DNA from: Inhella proteolytica
Lineage (GTDB): Bacteria > Pseudomonadota > Gammaproteobacteria > Burkholderiales > Burkholderiaceae_C
NCBI RefSeq assembly: GCF_016093275.1
Contig: NZ_JAEDAK010000001.1
Span: 1-64,000, forward strand
Direction: 5' to 3'
Length of the DNA: 64,000 nt
Shown here: one piece after another, positions 39,511-48,145 of the stretch
Position numbering within the stretch: the stretch's first letter is position 1
Layout of the letters: every line of letters begins with the position of its first letter
Made by a program: the position numbers and the translations under genes
Notes under the pieces: generated by a model
What the model saw: only the letters and a program-made list of their open reading frames with translations
The model's database searches: none
What the model was told of the DNA's origin: nothing

Positions 39511-40404
39511 TTAGCGGTATTTCTCCGGGTCCGGCGAATCCGTCGGTTCCTTCAATACCCGGGCCATCGAAGCCGGCATCGGCAGGTTCAGGTTGACGTT
39601 CTGCGGCGGCACCGGGCTCTGGAACCAGCGCTTGTAGAGCTGGTGGATCTCGCCGCTGCGGAAGAGCTGGCGCAGGGCTTCGTCCACCAGCTTCTTGAAC
39701 TCGGGGTCGCCCGGCGGCAGGGGCAGGCCATAGGGCTCGACGGAGAGCGCCAGCTCCGAGACGCTGTAGGCCTCGGGCTTGCGGGCGCTGGCCAGCAGGC
39801 CGCGCAGCAGCACGTCGTCCATCGCGAAGGCCACGGCCTGGTCGCTGTCCAGCAGGCGGATGCTGTCCACGTCGTCCAGGCCGGCCAGGATGCGCATGTT
39901 CAGGTTGCGCTCGCGGTTCAGGTCCTGGAGCAGCTGGATGCTGGTGGTGCCGATGGTGCTGGCCACGGCCAAGCCGCGCAGGGCGTCCACGTCCGGGATG
40001 GGCCGGCTGCGCTTGGAGAGCAGGCGGCTTTCGGCCACGAAATAGGTGAGCGAGAAGCCGACGTTGCGGGCCCGCTCGGCCGTGTTGGTGGTGATGCCGC
40101 ACTCGATGTCCACCGTGCGGTTGGCCACCAGGGGCAGGCGCGTGCCGCTGGTCACGGCCATCAGCCGCACCTCCAGATCGGCCAGGCCGGGCTGGCGGCG
40201 CAGGTGGTCGATGACGCGGTAGCAGATGTCCATCGTGAAGCCGATGGGTTGCAGCTGCGCGCCCAGGTAGGAGAAGGGCACCGAGGCCGTGCGGTAGCCC
40301 AGGGTGATGACGCCGGAGTGGCGCAGCTTGGCCAGCGTGGGGGAGGGCGCCTGCGCCAGGGCAGAGCCCATGGCCAGGCAGAGCAGCAGCGCGCGAAGGA
40401 CCAT
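39511..40404 (-). CDS. Amino-acid ABC transporter substrate-binding protein (GltI-like)
   Basis: A 297-residue family 3 solute-binding protein with a signal peptide (about 1-18, LLLCLAMGSALAQ). ITLGYRTASVPFSYLG, GFTMDICYRVID, ECGITTNTAERARNVGFSLTYF and IGTTSIQLLQDLN are the pattern of glutamate/aspartate-binding proteins. It probably binds an acidic or polar amino acid in the periplasm. No permease or ATPase genes are adjacent. It is downstream of, and in the same direction as, the porin and Liv-type binding protein genes, but a strong hairpin separates it from them. Confidence 0.88.
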   Translation of the reverse strand: MVLRALLLCLAMGSALAQAPSPTLAKLRHSGVITLGYRTASVPFSYLGAQLQPIGFTMDICYRVIDHLRRQPGLADLEVRLMAVTSGTRLPLVANRTVDIECGITTNTAERARNVGFSLTYFVAESRLLSKRSRPIPDVDALRGLAVASTIGTTSIQLLQDLNRERNLNMRILAGLDDVDSIRLLDSDQAVAFAMDDVLLRGLLASARKPEAYSVSELALSVEPYGLPLPPGDPEFKKLVDEALRQLFRSGEIHQLYKRWFQSPVPPQNVNLNLPMPASMARVLKEPTDSPDPEKYR

Positions 40405-40429
40405 CTCGTCAGCTTCCCCAAAAGTGATG

Positions 40430-40454
40430 CGGCCCCGGCGTGAAGCCGGGGCCG
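40430..40454 (-). terminator. Hairpin terminator after the porin gene
   Basis: CGGCCCCGGC (40430-40439), loop GTGAA, and the perfect complement (40445-40454) form a 10-bp GC stem. On the minus strand it is followed by CATCACTTTT. It lies 93 bp beyond the porin stop and 26 bp before the GltI-like gene's start, so it would end the upstream transcript. Confidence 0.65.
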
Positions 40455-40547
40455 TGATTGTCAGCGTCGGAGCGCAGGCAGCCGTCCCCGCGGCAGCCGC
40501 CTGCGCTCCGCCCTCCCTGCTGCGCTCGAGGCTGTGTGCTTAGAGGC

Positions 40548-41489
40548 TTAGAAGTTGTGACGCAGGCCGCCCGCCACGGAGCGGAAGTCGCCGCCGTAGA
40601 TGCCGGCCTTGCCGTCGTCCACCTTGGTGAAGAAGGCGTACAGCTTGGTGCGCTTGCTCAGGTTGTGGTTGATGCCCAGGGTGTACTGGGTGGCATCGCT
40701 GTCGTTCACGCTGCCCACCTTGCCGGCGCGGCCCACATTCAAGTGGAACTCGTTGGCGCCCGCCACAACCATGCCCACCAGGCGCACGTTGGTGCGGCTG
40801 CCCTTGACGCTCCAGGCGTCGTCGTCGCGCTGCAGGTAGCCGCCTAAGCCCAGATTGCCGGCCATGTAGAAGGCACGGAAGGCGGCTTGGGTGGCGTCGC
40901 CGTTCTTCTCGTAACCGGCGCCCAGTTGCAGGCCGCCCACGGTGTAGTTCCAGGCCACGTCGTAGCTGTTGTTGGCGCCGCCTTCCTTCAGCGAGGTGGC
41001 CAGCTCCAGGCTCATGCCCTGCGCCATCGAGGGCAGGCGGTAGGCGATCTTGTTGCTGTTGCGGCCCACGTAGGCGTAGAGCGCGTCCGAGGAGGTGCCG
41101 GTGTCGTGGTTGTGGTTGCTGATGTAGTCGGCGGTGGCGTAGTAGGCCTCGCTGGTCATCTGGCCCAGACGCAGGGTGCCGAAGCTGCCGCTCAGGTTCA
41201 CTTCGGCCTGGCGGCCCCAGTAGGTGGCGGCGGCGGCGCCGGTGTCGGCGGAGAGGCCGCTCTCCAGTTGGAAGCCGGCCTTCAGGCCGCCGCCCATGTC
41301 TTCGCTGCCCTTCAGGCCCCAGCGCGAGCTGTTGTTCTGCAGCACGTTCTTGGCCGAGGCATCGCCAGCCTTCTGGTTCTCGACGCTGAGGTTGATGCGG
41401 CCATAGACGGTGACCGAGGACTGGGCCTGGGCGGCGCCGGCCAGCAGGGCGAAGGCGGCCAGGGCGGTAAAGCGGATCTTGTTCTGCAT
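40548..41489 (-). CDS. Gram-negative porin (Burkholderiales type)
   Basis: A 313-residue outer-membrane porin. The signal peptide (about 1-22, ALAAFALLAGAAQAQ) is followed by SSVTVYGRINLSVE, the usual start of the betaproteobacterial 16-stranded porins. Internal marks are SRWGLKGSEDMGGGLKAGFQLE and YWGRQAEVNLSGSFGTLRLGQ, and it ends with GLRHNF, a terminal phenylalanine. It allows diffusion of small solutes. It begins 33 bp after the Liv-type binding protein gene and is probably cotranscribed with it, pairing an outer-membrane pore with a periplasmic receptor. Confidence 0.93.
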   Translation of the reverse strand: MQNKIRFTALAAFALLAGAAQAQSSVTVYGRINLSVENQKAGDASAKNVLQNNSSRWGLKGSEDMGGGLKAGFQLESGLSADTGAAAATYWGRQAEVNLSGSFGTLRLGQMTSEAYYATADYISNHNHDTGTSSDALYAYVGRNSNKIAYRLPSMAQGMSLELATSLKEGGANNSYDVAWNYTVGGLQLGAGYEKNGDATQAAFRAFYMAGNLGLGGYLQRDDDAWSVKGSRTNVRLVGMVVAGANEFHLNVGRAGKVGSVNDSDATQYTLGINHNLSKRTKLYAFFTKVDDGKAGIYGGDFRSVAGGLRHNF

Positions 41490-41522
41490 GGTGCTTGGAG
41501 TTCTGGTGGTTGAAAGGAAGGC

Positions 41523-42692
41523 TTAGCGAATGACGGCCAGCGCATCGCGCTTGCCACCGTTGTAGGTGTAGAGGGTCAGGGCGCCGTTCTTGATGTCGCC
41601 CTTGTTGTCGAAGCTGATGGTGCCGGTGACACCCTTGTAGCCCTCGGTCTTGGCGAGCACGGGCAGGTACTTGGCGGGGTCGGCGCTACCGGCCTTGACC
41701 ATCGCGGCCACCATCACGTTCACCGAGTCGTACACGTACGGTGCGTAGACCTGCACCTCGGTGTTGAACTTGGCGCGGAAGCGGTTGTTGAAGTCAACCA
41801 TCGCGGTCTTGGCCTCGCCTTCCACGCCACCGGCCTCGGCGCAGTACACCTCGGCATCACCCATGGTGCCGGCGGCCAGCTTGGGCAGCTGGGCCGAACA
41901 GATGCCATCGCCGCCAATCATCTTGGCCTTGATGCCCAGCTGCTTCATCTGGCGCAGCATCGGGCCGGCCACGGCGTCCATGCCGCCGAAGAACACCACG
42001 TCGGGGTTCTTGGCCTTCAGCGTGGTCAGGATGGCGCTGAAGTCGGTCGCCTTGTCGTTCGTGAATTCGCGGCCGACGATCTTGCCGCCGGCGGCCTTGA
42101 CGCCCTTCTCGAACTCGTCGCCCACACCCTGGCCGTAGGCGGTGCGGTCGTCGATGACGGCGATGCTCTTGCCCTTGAGCTGCTGCACGGCGTAGCGGCC
42201 CAACGTGCCACCCAGGTGCACGTCATCGGCCACCACGCGGAAGGTGGTCTTGAAGCCCTGGCGCGTGTACTTGGGGTTGGTGGCCGAGGGGCTGATCTGC
42301 GGGATGCCGGCATCGCTGTAGATCTTGGAGGCCGGGATGGAGGTGCCGCTGTTCAGGTGGCCCACCACGCCATTGACCTTGTTGTCCACCAGCTTCTGCG
42401 CGGCCGAGGTGCCCTGCTTGGGGTCGCCGCCGTCGTCTTCGGCCAGCAGCACCAGCTTGACGGGCTTGCCGCCGATCTGCACGCCCTTGGCGTTCAGCTC
42501 GTCGATGGCCATGCGGGCGCCCAGCTCGTTGTCCTTGCCCAGGTGGGCGATGGCGCCGCTGGTGGGGCCGATGTGGCCGATCTTGACGGCTTCCTGCGCC
42601 TGCGCGGCGTAGCTGAAGGGCAGGGCCAGCAGGGCGAGGCCGACGGCGTTGAGCGACAGGCGACGCGACGCGCCGTGGGAGGTGTGTTGCAT
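41523..42692 (-). CDS. Branched-chain amino acid-type ABC transporter substrate-binding protein
   Basis: A 389-residue Liv-type binding protein. A basic, Tat-like N-terminus (GASRRLSLNAVGLALLALPFSYAAQA) is followed by EAVKIGHIGPTSGAIAHLGKDNELGARMAIDEL. Marks of the family are LLAEDDGGDPKQGTSAAQKL, GVVGHLNSGTSIPASKIYSDAG and FFGGMDAVAGPMLRQMK. It is a second Liv-type receptor with no permease beside it; it could share LivHMGF at 11-15 kb or a transporter elsewhere. A sigma-54 element lies 59 bp upstream of its start, as for livH. The porin gene follows 33 bp downstream. Confidence 0.92.
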   Translation of the reverse strand: MQHTSHGASRRLSLNAVGLALLALPFSYAAQAQEAVKIGHIGPTSGAIAHLGKDNELGARMAIDELNAKGVQIGGKPVKLVLLAEDDGGDPKQGTSAAQKLVDNKVNGVVGHLNSGTSIPASKIYSDAGIPQISPSATNPKYTRQGFKTTFRVVADDVHLGGTLGRYAVQQLKGKSIAVIDDRTAYGQGVGDEFEKGVKAAGGKIVGREFTNDKATDFSAILTTLKAKNPDVVFFGGMDAVAGPMLRQMKQLGIKAKMIGGDGICSAQLPKLAAGTMGDAEVYCAEAGGVEGEAKTAMVDFNNRFRAKFNTEVQVYAPYVYDSVNVMVAAMVKAGSADPAKYLPVLAKTEGYKGVTGTISFDNKGDIKNGALTLYTYNGGKRDALAVIR

Positions 42693-42750
42693 GGGATAGA
42701 GCTCCTCGGTTGGATGGGGTGTCGCCGTACAGCGCGACTGGGGCCCATTG

Positions 42751-42766
42751 AGCAGCGTTCGTGCCA
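42751..42766 (-). promoter_or_regulatory. Sigma-54 promoter upstream of the Liv-type binding protein
   Basis: The minus strand reads TGGCACGAACGCTGCT, with a perfect TGGCAC -24 box and GG-N10-GC spacing. It ends 59 bp before the ATG at 42692, closely matching the geometry of the element before livH. Confidence 0.65.
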
Positions 42767-42980
42767 GCTTCTGTTTCCGCTTGTATTTCCCTTTTGCAAC
42801 AAGAACTTACGCGTCGTCTTCGGGCTCAACCTGGGAAACACCCGAAGAGGGTCAACCAGAGCTGGCGTGTGAGGGGCAACACGGCCCTTGGCCCCTGCCT
42901 GTGCCGAAATTCGCACCTGGGCCGGGCGGCGTCTGCCCACCGGTCCGGAATTCGACTTCCGGTGCACCTGTCGTGGTGTT

Positions 42981-43010
42981 TGAAGCTTTGCTACATGTAG
43001 TTTGGCTACA
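42981..43010. promoter_or_regulatory. Tandem HexR/RpiR-like operators C1 and C2
   Basis: Two 15-bp motifs abut exactly: TGAAG-CTTTG-CTACA (42981-42995, one left-arm mismatch) and TGTAG-TTTGG-CTACA (42996-43010, perfect arms). They lie about 250 bp upstream of the TonB receptor start and carry the same spacer length as the sites near glk, malK and the phosphorylase gene. Confidence 0.65.
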
Positions 43011-43255
43011 TGCCCGATGACTTTTCTGGCGACTTCGCGTCGAGCATAGGGTTAACGAGCTGAGTAAAGACCCGTTAAATGTGCCGAAATGGCCACGGCA
43101 CCAAGGGTTCCACCCGAGCGGAAGGCCTCGCTTCGGGATGGTCTGTAATCTAGTTTTAGTACAGAATTTGTTTCGTTCCGACCCGAATGGTGCGCGATGG
43201 CAAGGTGGGCTTGACCACGACGCGCCGATCCCCCCACAGCCTAGGAGTGCGAAGC

Positions 43256-46051
43256 ATGAAGAGTTCGAGCGGCGGGCGTGACCTGTTCAAGGTCAACGCG
43301 ATCACGGCAGGTTGCCTGGTGGCCCTGATGGCCGGAGGCGTTCAGGCGCAAGAGGCCCAGAAGCTGGACACCGTGGTCGTCACCGGTATCCGCAAGGGCA
43401 TCGAAGACGCGATCTCGGTCAAGAAGAACAAGGACAGCATCGTCGAAGCCATCTCGGCCGAAGACATCGGCAAGCTGCCGGACACGACCATCGCCGAAGC
43501 CCTGGCCCGACTGCCTGGCGTGACCACCCAGCGCACCCGCGACGGCAAGGCTTCCACCATCAGCATCCGCGGCCTGGGCCCGGACTTCAACGGCTACCTG
43601 CTGAACGGCCGCGAGCAGACCAGCACCGGCGACAGCCGCGCCGCTGACCTGAGCGTCTACCCGGCCGAGCTGATTGCCGGCGCCACCGTCTACAAGACCG
43701 GCGACGCCGCGCTGCTGACCGCCGGTCTGGCCGGCACCATCGACAACCGCCTGATCGACCCGCTGGCCTTCAAGAACCGCGTGATCGCCGGCGCGGCCGA
43801 GAAGACCGAATCCGGCCGCGGCCTGCAAGTGCCCAAGGGCACCGGCAACCGCTACAGCCTGAGCTACATCGACCAGTTCGCCGACCGCAAGATTGGCGTG
43901 GCGCTGGGCTTCGTGCGCGCCGACGGCACCGCCTTCCAGCAGACCCGCGGCGGCTGGGGTACCGGCACCGTGGACGCCACCCTGGCTGGCGGCGGCACCG
44001 CCACCGGCGTGAAGGTCCCCGACTGGGGCAATGGCGTGGACTTCAAGAACCGCCGCGTGGAAGACGAGCGCACCGGCGTGGCCGCCATCCTCTCGTACAA
44101 GCCGAGCAAGGAGTTCCACACCCAGCTCGACGTCTTCTACGCCAAGATCGACAACTTCGCCAAGGAAGCCCGCATCCAGGGCGGCCTGAGCGGCCCGATC
44201 ACCAACGCCACCGTGCAGGGCGGCGAGGCCATCAAGGGCACCTTCCAGCTGGGCGCCAGCCCCAACGGCCTGATCAACCGCCACGAGTCGATCTTCCAGG
44301 ACGACACGCTGAAGTCGATCGGCTGGAAGAGCAAGTTCATGTTCGCCCCCGACTGGGCCGCGACCGTGGACCTGAACCACAACAGCGCCGAGCGCATCGA
44401 GCGCAATATCGAGGCCTATGGCGGCATCCTGGCGGCCGACACGCTGACCTTCGACCGCAGCGGCGGCGGTGCCCCCCAGTTCACCCTGGGACGCAAGGCC
44501 GAGTACACCAACCCCTCCTCGGTCTTCATCCGTGACCAGAGCGGCTGGAGCGGCGTGAACGGCCTGCCGCAGGCGGGTTACTCCAAGGGCCCGACCATCA
44601 AGGACAAGGTCAAGGGCCTGCGTGTCGACCTCGACCACAGCATGGAAGGCCTGTTCAACAACGTGCAGTTCGGCCTGGCGCTGAACAAGCGCACCAAGGA
44701 CCGCATCACCGACGAAGGCGTGATCGCCTCGGTGGCCGGCAATGGCGGCCAGCCCTTCGCCTACCCCTCGGGCTCCTATGTGGAAGCCAATATCGGTGGC
44801 ACCGGCTTCGACATGCTGACCTTCGATCCGCGCGAGACCCTGTGGGAAGGCGCGCGCATCATCCGCAAGTTCAACGACGACATCCTGTCCAAGACCTGGG
44901 GCATCGAAGAGAAGGTCACGACGGCCTTCGTCAAGGCCGATCTCGATACCGAGCTGGCTTCGATCCCGGTGCGCGGCAATGTCGGCTTGCAGATCGTTAA
45001 CACCGACCAGTCGTCCACGGGCTACCGCGCCAACATCGGCTCGGGCGTGGTGCTGACCAACCCGGCCATCGGCCTCTCGAAGGACGGCACCAAGTACACC
45101 GACGTGCTGCCCTCGCTGAACCTCTCGGGTGACCTGGGTTCGGGCAATGTGCTGCGCCTGGCCGCTGGCCAGCAGATCGCTCGCGCCACGCTGACCGACC
45201 TGCGCAACTCGGCCGCCATCTCCGAGGACAAGGAGTGCGGCGCCACCCAGGGCGGCGTCTGTACCGATCCGACCTACGGCCGCTTCATCGGCTCGGCCGG
45301 CAACCCGCACCTCAAGCCCTTCAAGGCCTGGGCGCTGGACCTGTCCTACGAGAAGTACTTCGGCACCAAGGCCTACATGAGTGCCGCGGTGTTCTACAAG
45401 AAGCTCGACAGCTACATCACCACCAGCACCAACCTGTCGTACGACTTCACCCGCGAAGCCCAGGCCCTGAACCTGCAGCGCCCGCTGAGCGGCTCTTACA
45501 CCGGCATCTTCACCAGCACGGTGAACGGTGATGGCGGCCGCCTGAGCGGCTTCGAGATCGCGGCCTCGGCCCCGTTCTCCATGATCAGCTCCTGGCTCGA
45601 CGGCTTCGGCGCGAACTTCAGCTATTCGGACACGAGCAGCTCGGTCAAGCTGCCCAACCTGCTGGGCCTGAACCCGAACCAGCAGGTGCCCACCGGCGGC
45701 ACCATGCAGCTGCCGGGTCTGTCCAAGAAGAACGCCAAGATCACGCTGTACTTCGAACGCTGGGGCTTCAGCGCCTTCGTGGCCAAGAACTACCGTTCCG
45801 ACTACGTCGGCTCGGTGGCCAACGACGCCATCGGTGGCTACCCGACGCCGCGCCTGATCGACGGCTCCAGCTGGGTCTCTGCCCAGGTCGGCTACGAGTT
45901 CCAGGACGGCCCCGCCAAGGGTCTGGCCATCCGCGTCGAGGGCAACAACCTCAACAAGCCGGTGTACCGCCAGCTGCGTGCCGATGGCTCGGTCGAGAAC
46001 GAGAACAAGACCGGTGCGGACCTGATCCTCAAGTTGAGCTACAAGCTCTGA
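43256..46051 (+). CDS. TonB-dependent outer-membrane receptor, probably for glucans
   Basis: A 931-residue receptor. The signal peptide (about 1-32, AGCLVALMAGGVQAQ) is followed by a TonB-box-like KLDTVVVTGIRKGIEDAI, then the plug domain with AEDIGKLPDTTIAEALARLPGV and ISIRGLGPDFNGYLLNGREQ. A 22-stranded barrel follows, ending ADLILKLSYKL. This is the proteobacterial (Xanthomonas/Caulobacter-type) carbohydrate receptor class. The ATG at 43256 was chosen because it gives a clean signal peptide. Operators shared with mal and glk genes and the GH13 neighbours suggest maltodextrin or starch uptake, energised by TonB. Codon use is slightly less extreme in GC than flanking genes, consistent with high expression. 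Confidence 0.9.
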   Translation: MKSSSGGRDLFKVNAITAGCLVALMAGGVQAQEAQKLDTVVVTGIRKGIEDAISVKKNKDSIVEAISAEDIGKLPDTTIAEALARLPGVTTQRTRDGKASTISIRGLGPDFNGYLLNGREQTSTGDSRAADLSVYPAELIAGATVYKTGDAALLTAGLAGTIDNRLIDPLAFKNRVIAGAAEKTESGRGLQVPKGTGNRYSLSYIDQFADRKIGVALGFVRADGTAFQQTRGGWGTGTVDATLAGGGTATGVKVPDWGNGVDFKNRRVEDERTGVAAILSYKPSKEFHTQLDVFYAKIDNFAKEARIQGGLSGPITNATVQGGEAIKGTFQLGASPNGLINRHESIFQDDTLKSIGWKSKFMFAPDWAATVDLNHNSAERIERNIEAYGGILAADTLTFDRSGGGAPQFTLGRKAEYTNPSSVFIRDQSGWSGVNGLPQAGYSKGPTIKDKVKGLRVDLDHSMEGLFNNVQFGLALNKRTKDRITDEGVIASVAGNGGQPFAYPSGSYVEANIGGTGFDMLTFDPRETLWEGARIIRKFNDDILSKTWGIEEKVTTAFVKADLDTELASIPVRGNVGLQIVNTDQSSTGYRANIGSGVVLTNPAIGLSKDGTKYTDVLPSLNLSGDLGSGNVLRLAAGQQIARATLTDLRNSAAISEDKECGATQGGVCTDPTYGRFIGSAGNPHLKPFKAWALDLSYEKYFGTKAYMSAAVFYKKLDSYITTSTNLSYDFTREAQALNLQRPLSGSYTGIFTSTVNGDGGRLSGFEIAASAPFSMISSWLDGFGANFSYSDTSSSVKLPNLLGLNPNQQVPTGGTMQLPGLSKKNAKITLYFERWGFSAFVAKNYRSDYVGSVANDAIGGYPTPRLIDGSSWVSAQVGYEFQDGPAKGLAIRVEGNNLNKPVYRQLRADGSVENENKTGADLILKLSYKL

Positions 46052-46075
46052 GCCTGAGCACTCGGTAAGCCACTT

Positions 46076-46105
46076 CAGGCCCCCTGCCTTCGGGTGGGGG
46101 GCCTG
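46076..46105 (+). terminator. Hairpin between TonB receptor and halogenase genes
   Basis: CAGGCCCCC (46076-46084) pairs with GGGGGCCTG (46097-46105), with an inner CC-TTCG-GG tip. Only a weak T run follows, so it may reduce rather than stop read-through into the halogenase gene, or protect the receptor mRNA 3' end. Confidence 0.55.
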
Positions 46106-46125
46106 TTCATTGGAGGAGACGAAAC

Positions 46126-47631
46126 GTGGAAGCTCTCAAGGACATCGTCATCGTGGGCGGCGGCACGGCCGGCTGGATGACGGCCGCGGCCCTGTCCAAG
46201 GTGCTGCGCGGCAAGTACCGCATCCGGCTGGTGGAGTCGGACGAGATCGGCACCGTCGGCGTGGGCGAGGCCACGATCCCGATGATCAGCCTGTTCAACC
46301 GCATGCTCGAACTCGACGAGGACGAGTTCATGCGCAAGACCCAGGCCTCGTTCAAGCTCGGCATCGAGTTCGTCAACTGGGGCCGGCTGGGTGATCGCTA
46401 CATCCACGGCTTCGGCGTCATCGGCCAGTTCAACTGGACGGTGGACTTCCACCACTACTGGCTCAAGCAGTGGCAGGCCGGCAAGGCCAAGGAACTGGCG
46501 GCCTATTCCATCAACACCGCCGCCTGCCACGCCAACAAATTCATGCGGGCGCGTGCCGACATGCCCAACTCGCCGCTCGGGCAGATCGCGCATGCCTTTC
46601 ATTTCGACGCCTCGCTGTATGCCAAGTTCCTGCGCGGCTATGCCGAGGAGCGTGGCGTCGAGCGCATCGAGGGCAAGATCGTCGAGGTGCAGCAGCGCCC
46701 GGGCGATGGCCATGTCACGGGGGTGCAGTTGCACAACGGTCAGCTGGTGGAGGGCGAGCTCTTCATCGACTGCTCGGGCTTCCGCGCGCTGCTGATTGAG
46801 GGGGCGCTGAAGACCGGCTACGAGGATTGGTCACACTGGCTGCCCTGCGACCGCGCCTTGGCCGTGCCCTGCCTCTCCAGCGCCGAGCTCACCCCCTACA
46901 CCCGCGCCACCGCCCGCCAGGCCGGCTGGCAGTGGCGCATTCCGCTGCAGCACCGCGTGGGCAATGGCCATGTGTACTGCAGCAAGTTCATCAGCGACGA
47001 CGAGGCGGCCGCGGTGCTGCTCAGCAACCTGGACGGCGCCCCGCTGGCCGAGCCGCGCCCGATCAAGTTCCTGACCGGCCGGCGCCGCCAGACCTGGAAC
47101 AAGAACGTGGTGTCGATCGGCCTCTCCAGCGGTTTCCTGGAGCCGCTGGAATCCACCAGCATCCACCTCATCCAGATGGGCATCGCCCACCTGCTGACCT
47201 ATTTCCCGGCCGCGGGCTTCAGCGACGCCGAACGCGACCGCTACAACCGCACCATGGAGCAGGAGTTCAACTGGGTGCGCGACTTCATCATCCTGCACTA
47301 CAAGGCCACCGAGCGCACCGATTCGCCGTTCTGGAACTACTGCCGCACCATGGACGTGCCGGAGTCGCTGAGCCAGCGCATGGAGCTGTTCCGCAGCAGC
47401 GGCCGGCTCTATCAGGAAGGCGACGAGCTGTTCCGCCCGATCAGCTGGCTGCAGGTGCTGCACGGGCAGCGCGTCGAAGCGCAGAGCTACCACCCGCTGA
47501 CTGATCTTTTGCCTGAGCCGGAGATCCAGGAGTACCTTGATGGCGTGGCCGACGTGATCCAGCACTGTGTGGACGTGATGCCGACGCATGCGTCCTTCAT
47601 TGCCGAGCACTGCGCGGCCCCCAAGCTCTGA
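46126..47631 (+). CDS. Tryptophan-halogenase-family flavoprotein
   Basis: A 501-residue FAD-binding protein. The nucleotide-binding motif is GGGTAGWM (residues 11-18), followed by GVGEATIP (45-52). By alignment to PrnA, the catalytic lysine is Lys77 (SFKLGIEF) and the glutamate is Glu342 in FLEPLESTSIH. The WxWxIP halogenase motif is present as W268-Q-W-R-I-P273. Key residues for making hypohalous acid are therefore intact. Its substrate is unknown; related genes sit beside TonB receptors in Xanthomonas and Caulobacter, where some act on indoles in vitro. It heads a group with a lipoprotein, DUF6445 and a small exported protein. A separate flavin reductase would be needed and is not in the window. 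Confidence 0.9.
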   Translation: MEALKDIVIVGGGTAGWMTAAALSKVLRGKYRIRLVESDEIGTVGVGEATIPMISLFNRMLELDEDEFMRKTQASFKLGIEFVNWGRLGDRYIHGFGVIGQFNWTVDFHHYWLKQWQAGKAKELAAYSINTAACHANKFMRARADMPNSPLGQIAHAFHFDASLYAKFLRGYAEERGVERIEGKIVEVQQRPGDGHVTGVQLHNGQLVEGELFIDCSGFRALLIEGALKTGYEDWSHWLPCDRALAVPCLSSAELTPYTRATARQAGWQWRIPLQHRVGNGHVYCSKFISDDEAAAVLLSNLDGAPLAEPRPIKFLTGRRRQTWNKNVVSIGLSSGFLEPLESTSIHLIQMGIAHLLTYFPAAGFSDAERDRYNRTMEQEFNWVRDFIILHYKATERTDSPFWNYCRTMDVPESLSQRMELFRSSGRLYQEGDELFRPISWLQVLHGQRVEAQSYHPLTDLLPEPEIQEYLDGVADVIQHCVDVMPTHASFIAEHCAAPKL

Positions 47632-47655
47632 ACCGACGCCCAAGGAGGGGAAAAG

Positions 47656-48132
47656 ATGAATCGCTGGAAGCTGCCGCTGAGCCTGTCCGCCCTGGCCCTG
47701 TTACTGGCGGGTTGTGCCACACCGGCCCCGAAGGACACCGCCACGCTGACCTACGAGACCAAGCCCGAGGGCGCCAGCCTGTTCGAGGCGGGCCAGCCCA
47801 TCGGCATGGCACCGCAGACCCGCAGCTACAAGCTGGAGGCTGGCGCCAGCACCATCAAGACGCCCGAAGTCACGGCTGTCTGGCCCAGCGGCGCCAAGAC
47901 CGGCTTCTATACCTTCCTGAAGCCCGGCGCTGATGACGTGGCGACCCTGGAGCGGCCAGCCAAGGCGCCCGATCTGCAGAAGGACCTGGACCACGCCACC
48001 AAGGTCGTGGCTGCCAAGGAAGCCGAACAGCGCCGCCTGAAGGAAGAGGCCAAGCGCGAGCAGACCCGCAACTCGGCGCGTTGCCAGCAGCAGCAACAGA
48101 AGGGCCAGCAGGTCGCCATCAGCGACTGCTGA
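47656..48132 (+). CDS. Small lipoprotein with coiled-coil tail
   Basis: A 158-residue protein with a lipoprotein signal (LSALALLLAGC, cysteine near residue 20). The mature part has a short beta domain resembling a PEGA repeat (LTYETKPEGASLFEAGQPIGMAP). A charged helical tail follows (KEAEQRRLKEEAKREQTRN), ending in a Gln-rich stretch and two cysteines. It lies 24 bp after the halogenase gene. Function is unknown; location is probably the inner leaflet of the outer membrane. Confidence 0.75.
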   Translation: MNRWKLPLSLSALALLLAGCATPAPKDTATLTYETKPEGASLFEAGQPIGMAPQTRSYKLEAGASTIKTPEVTAVWPSGAKTGFYTFLKPGADDVATLERPAKAPDLQKDLDHATKVVAAKEAEQRRLKEEAKREQTRNSARCQQQQQKGQQVAISDC

Positions 48133-48145
48133 CGGCATTCGCCCC

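Larger units (their letters stand above)
42693..43255. other. 563-bp regulatory intergenic region
   Basis: This stretch separates the Liv-type binding protein from the divergent TonB receptor. It holds a sigma-54 element facing left (42751-42766), a CTTCGGG/CCCGAAG stem (42818-42847), two abutting TGTAG-type operators (42981-43010) and an imperfect dyad CTGTA...TACAG (43143-43164) near the receptor gene. No credible gene was found in it. Confidence 0.6.

Noticed and set aside
43241-45310. 689-codon frame antisense to the TonB receptor
   Set aside because: No family features; the receptor on the plus strand is complete.
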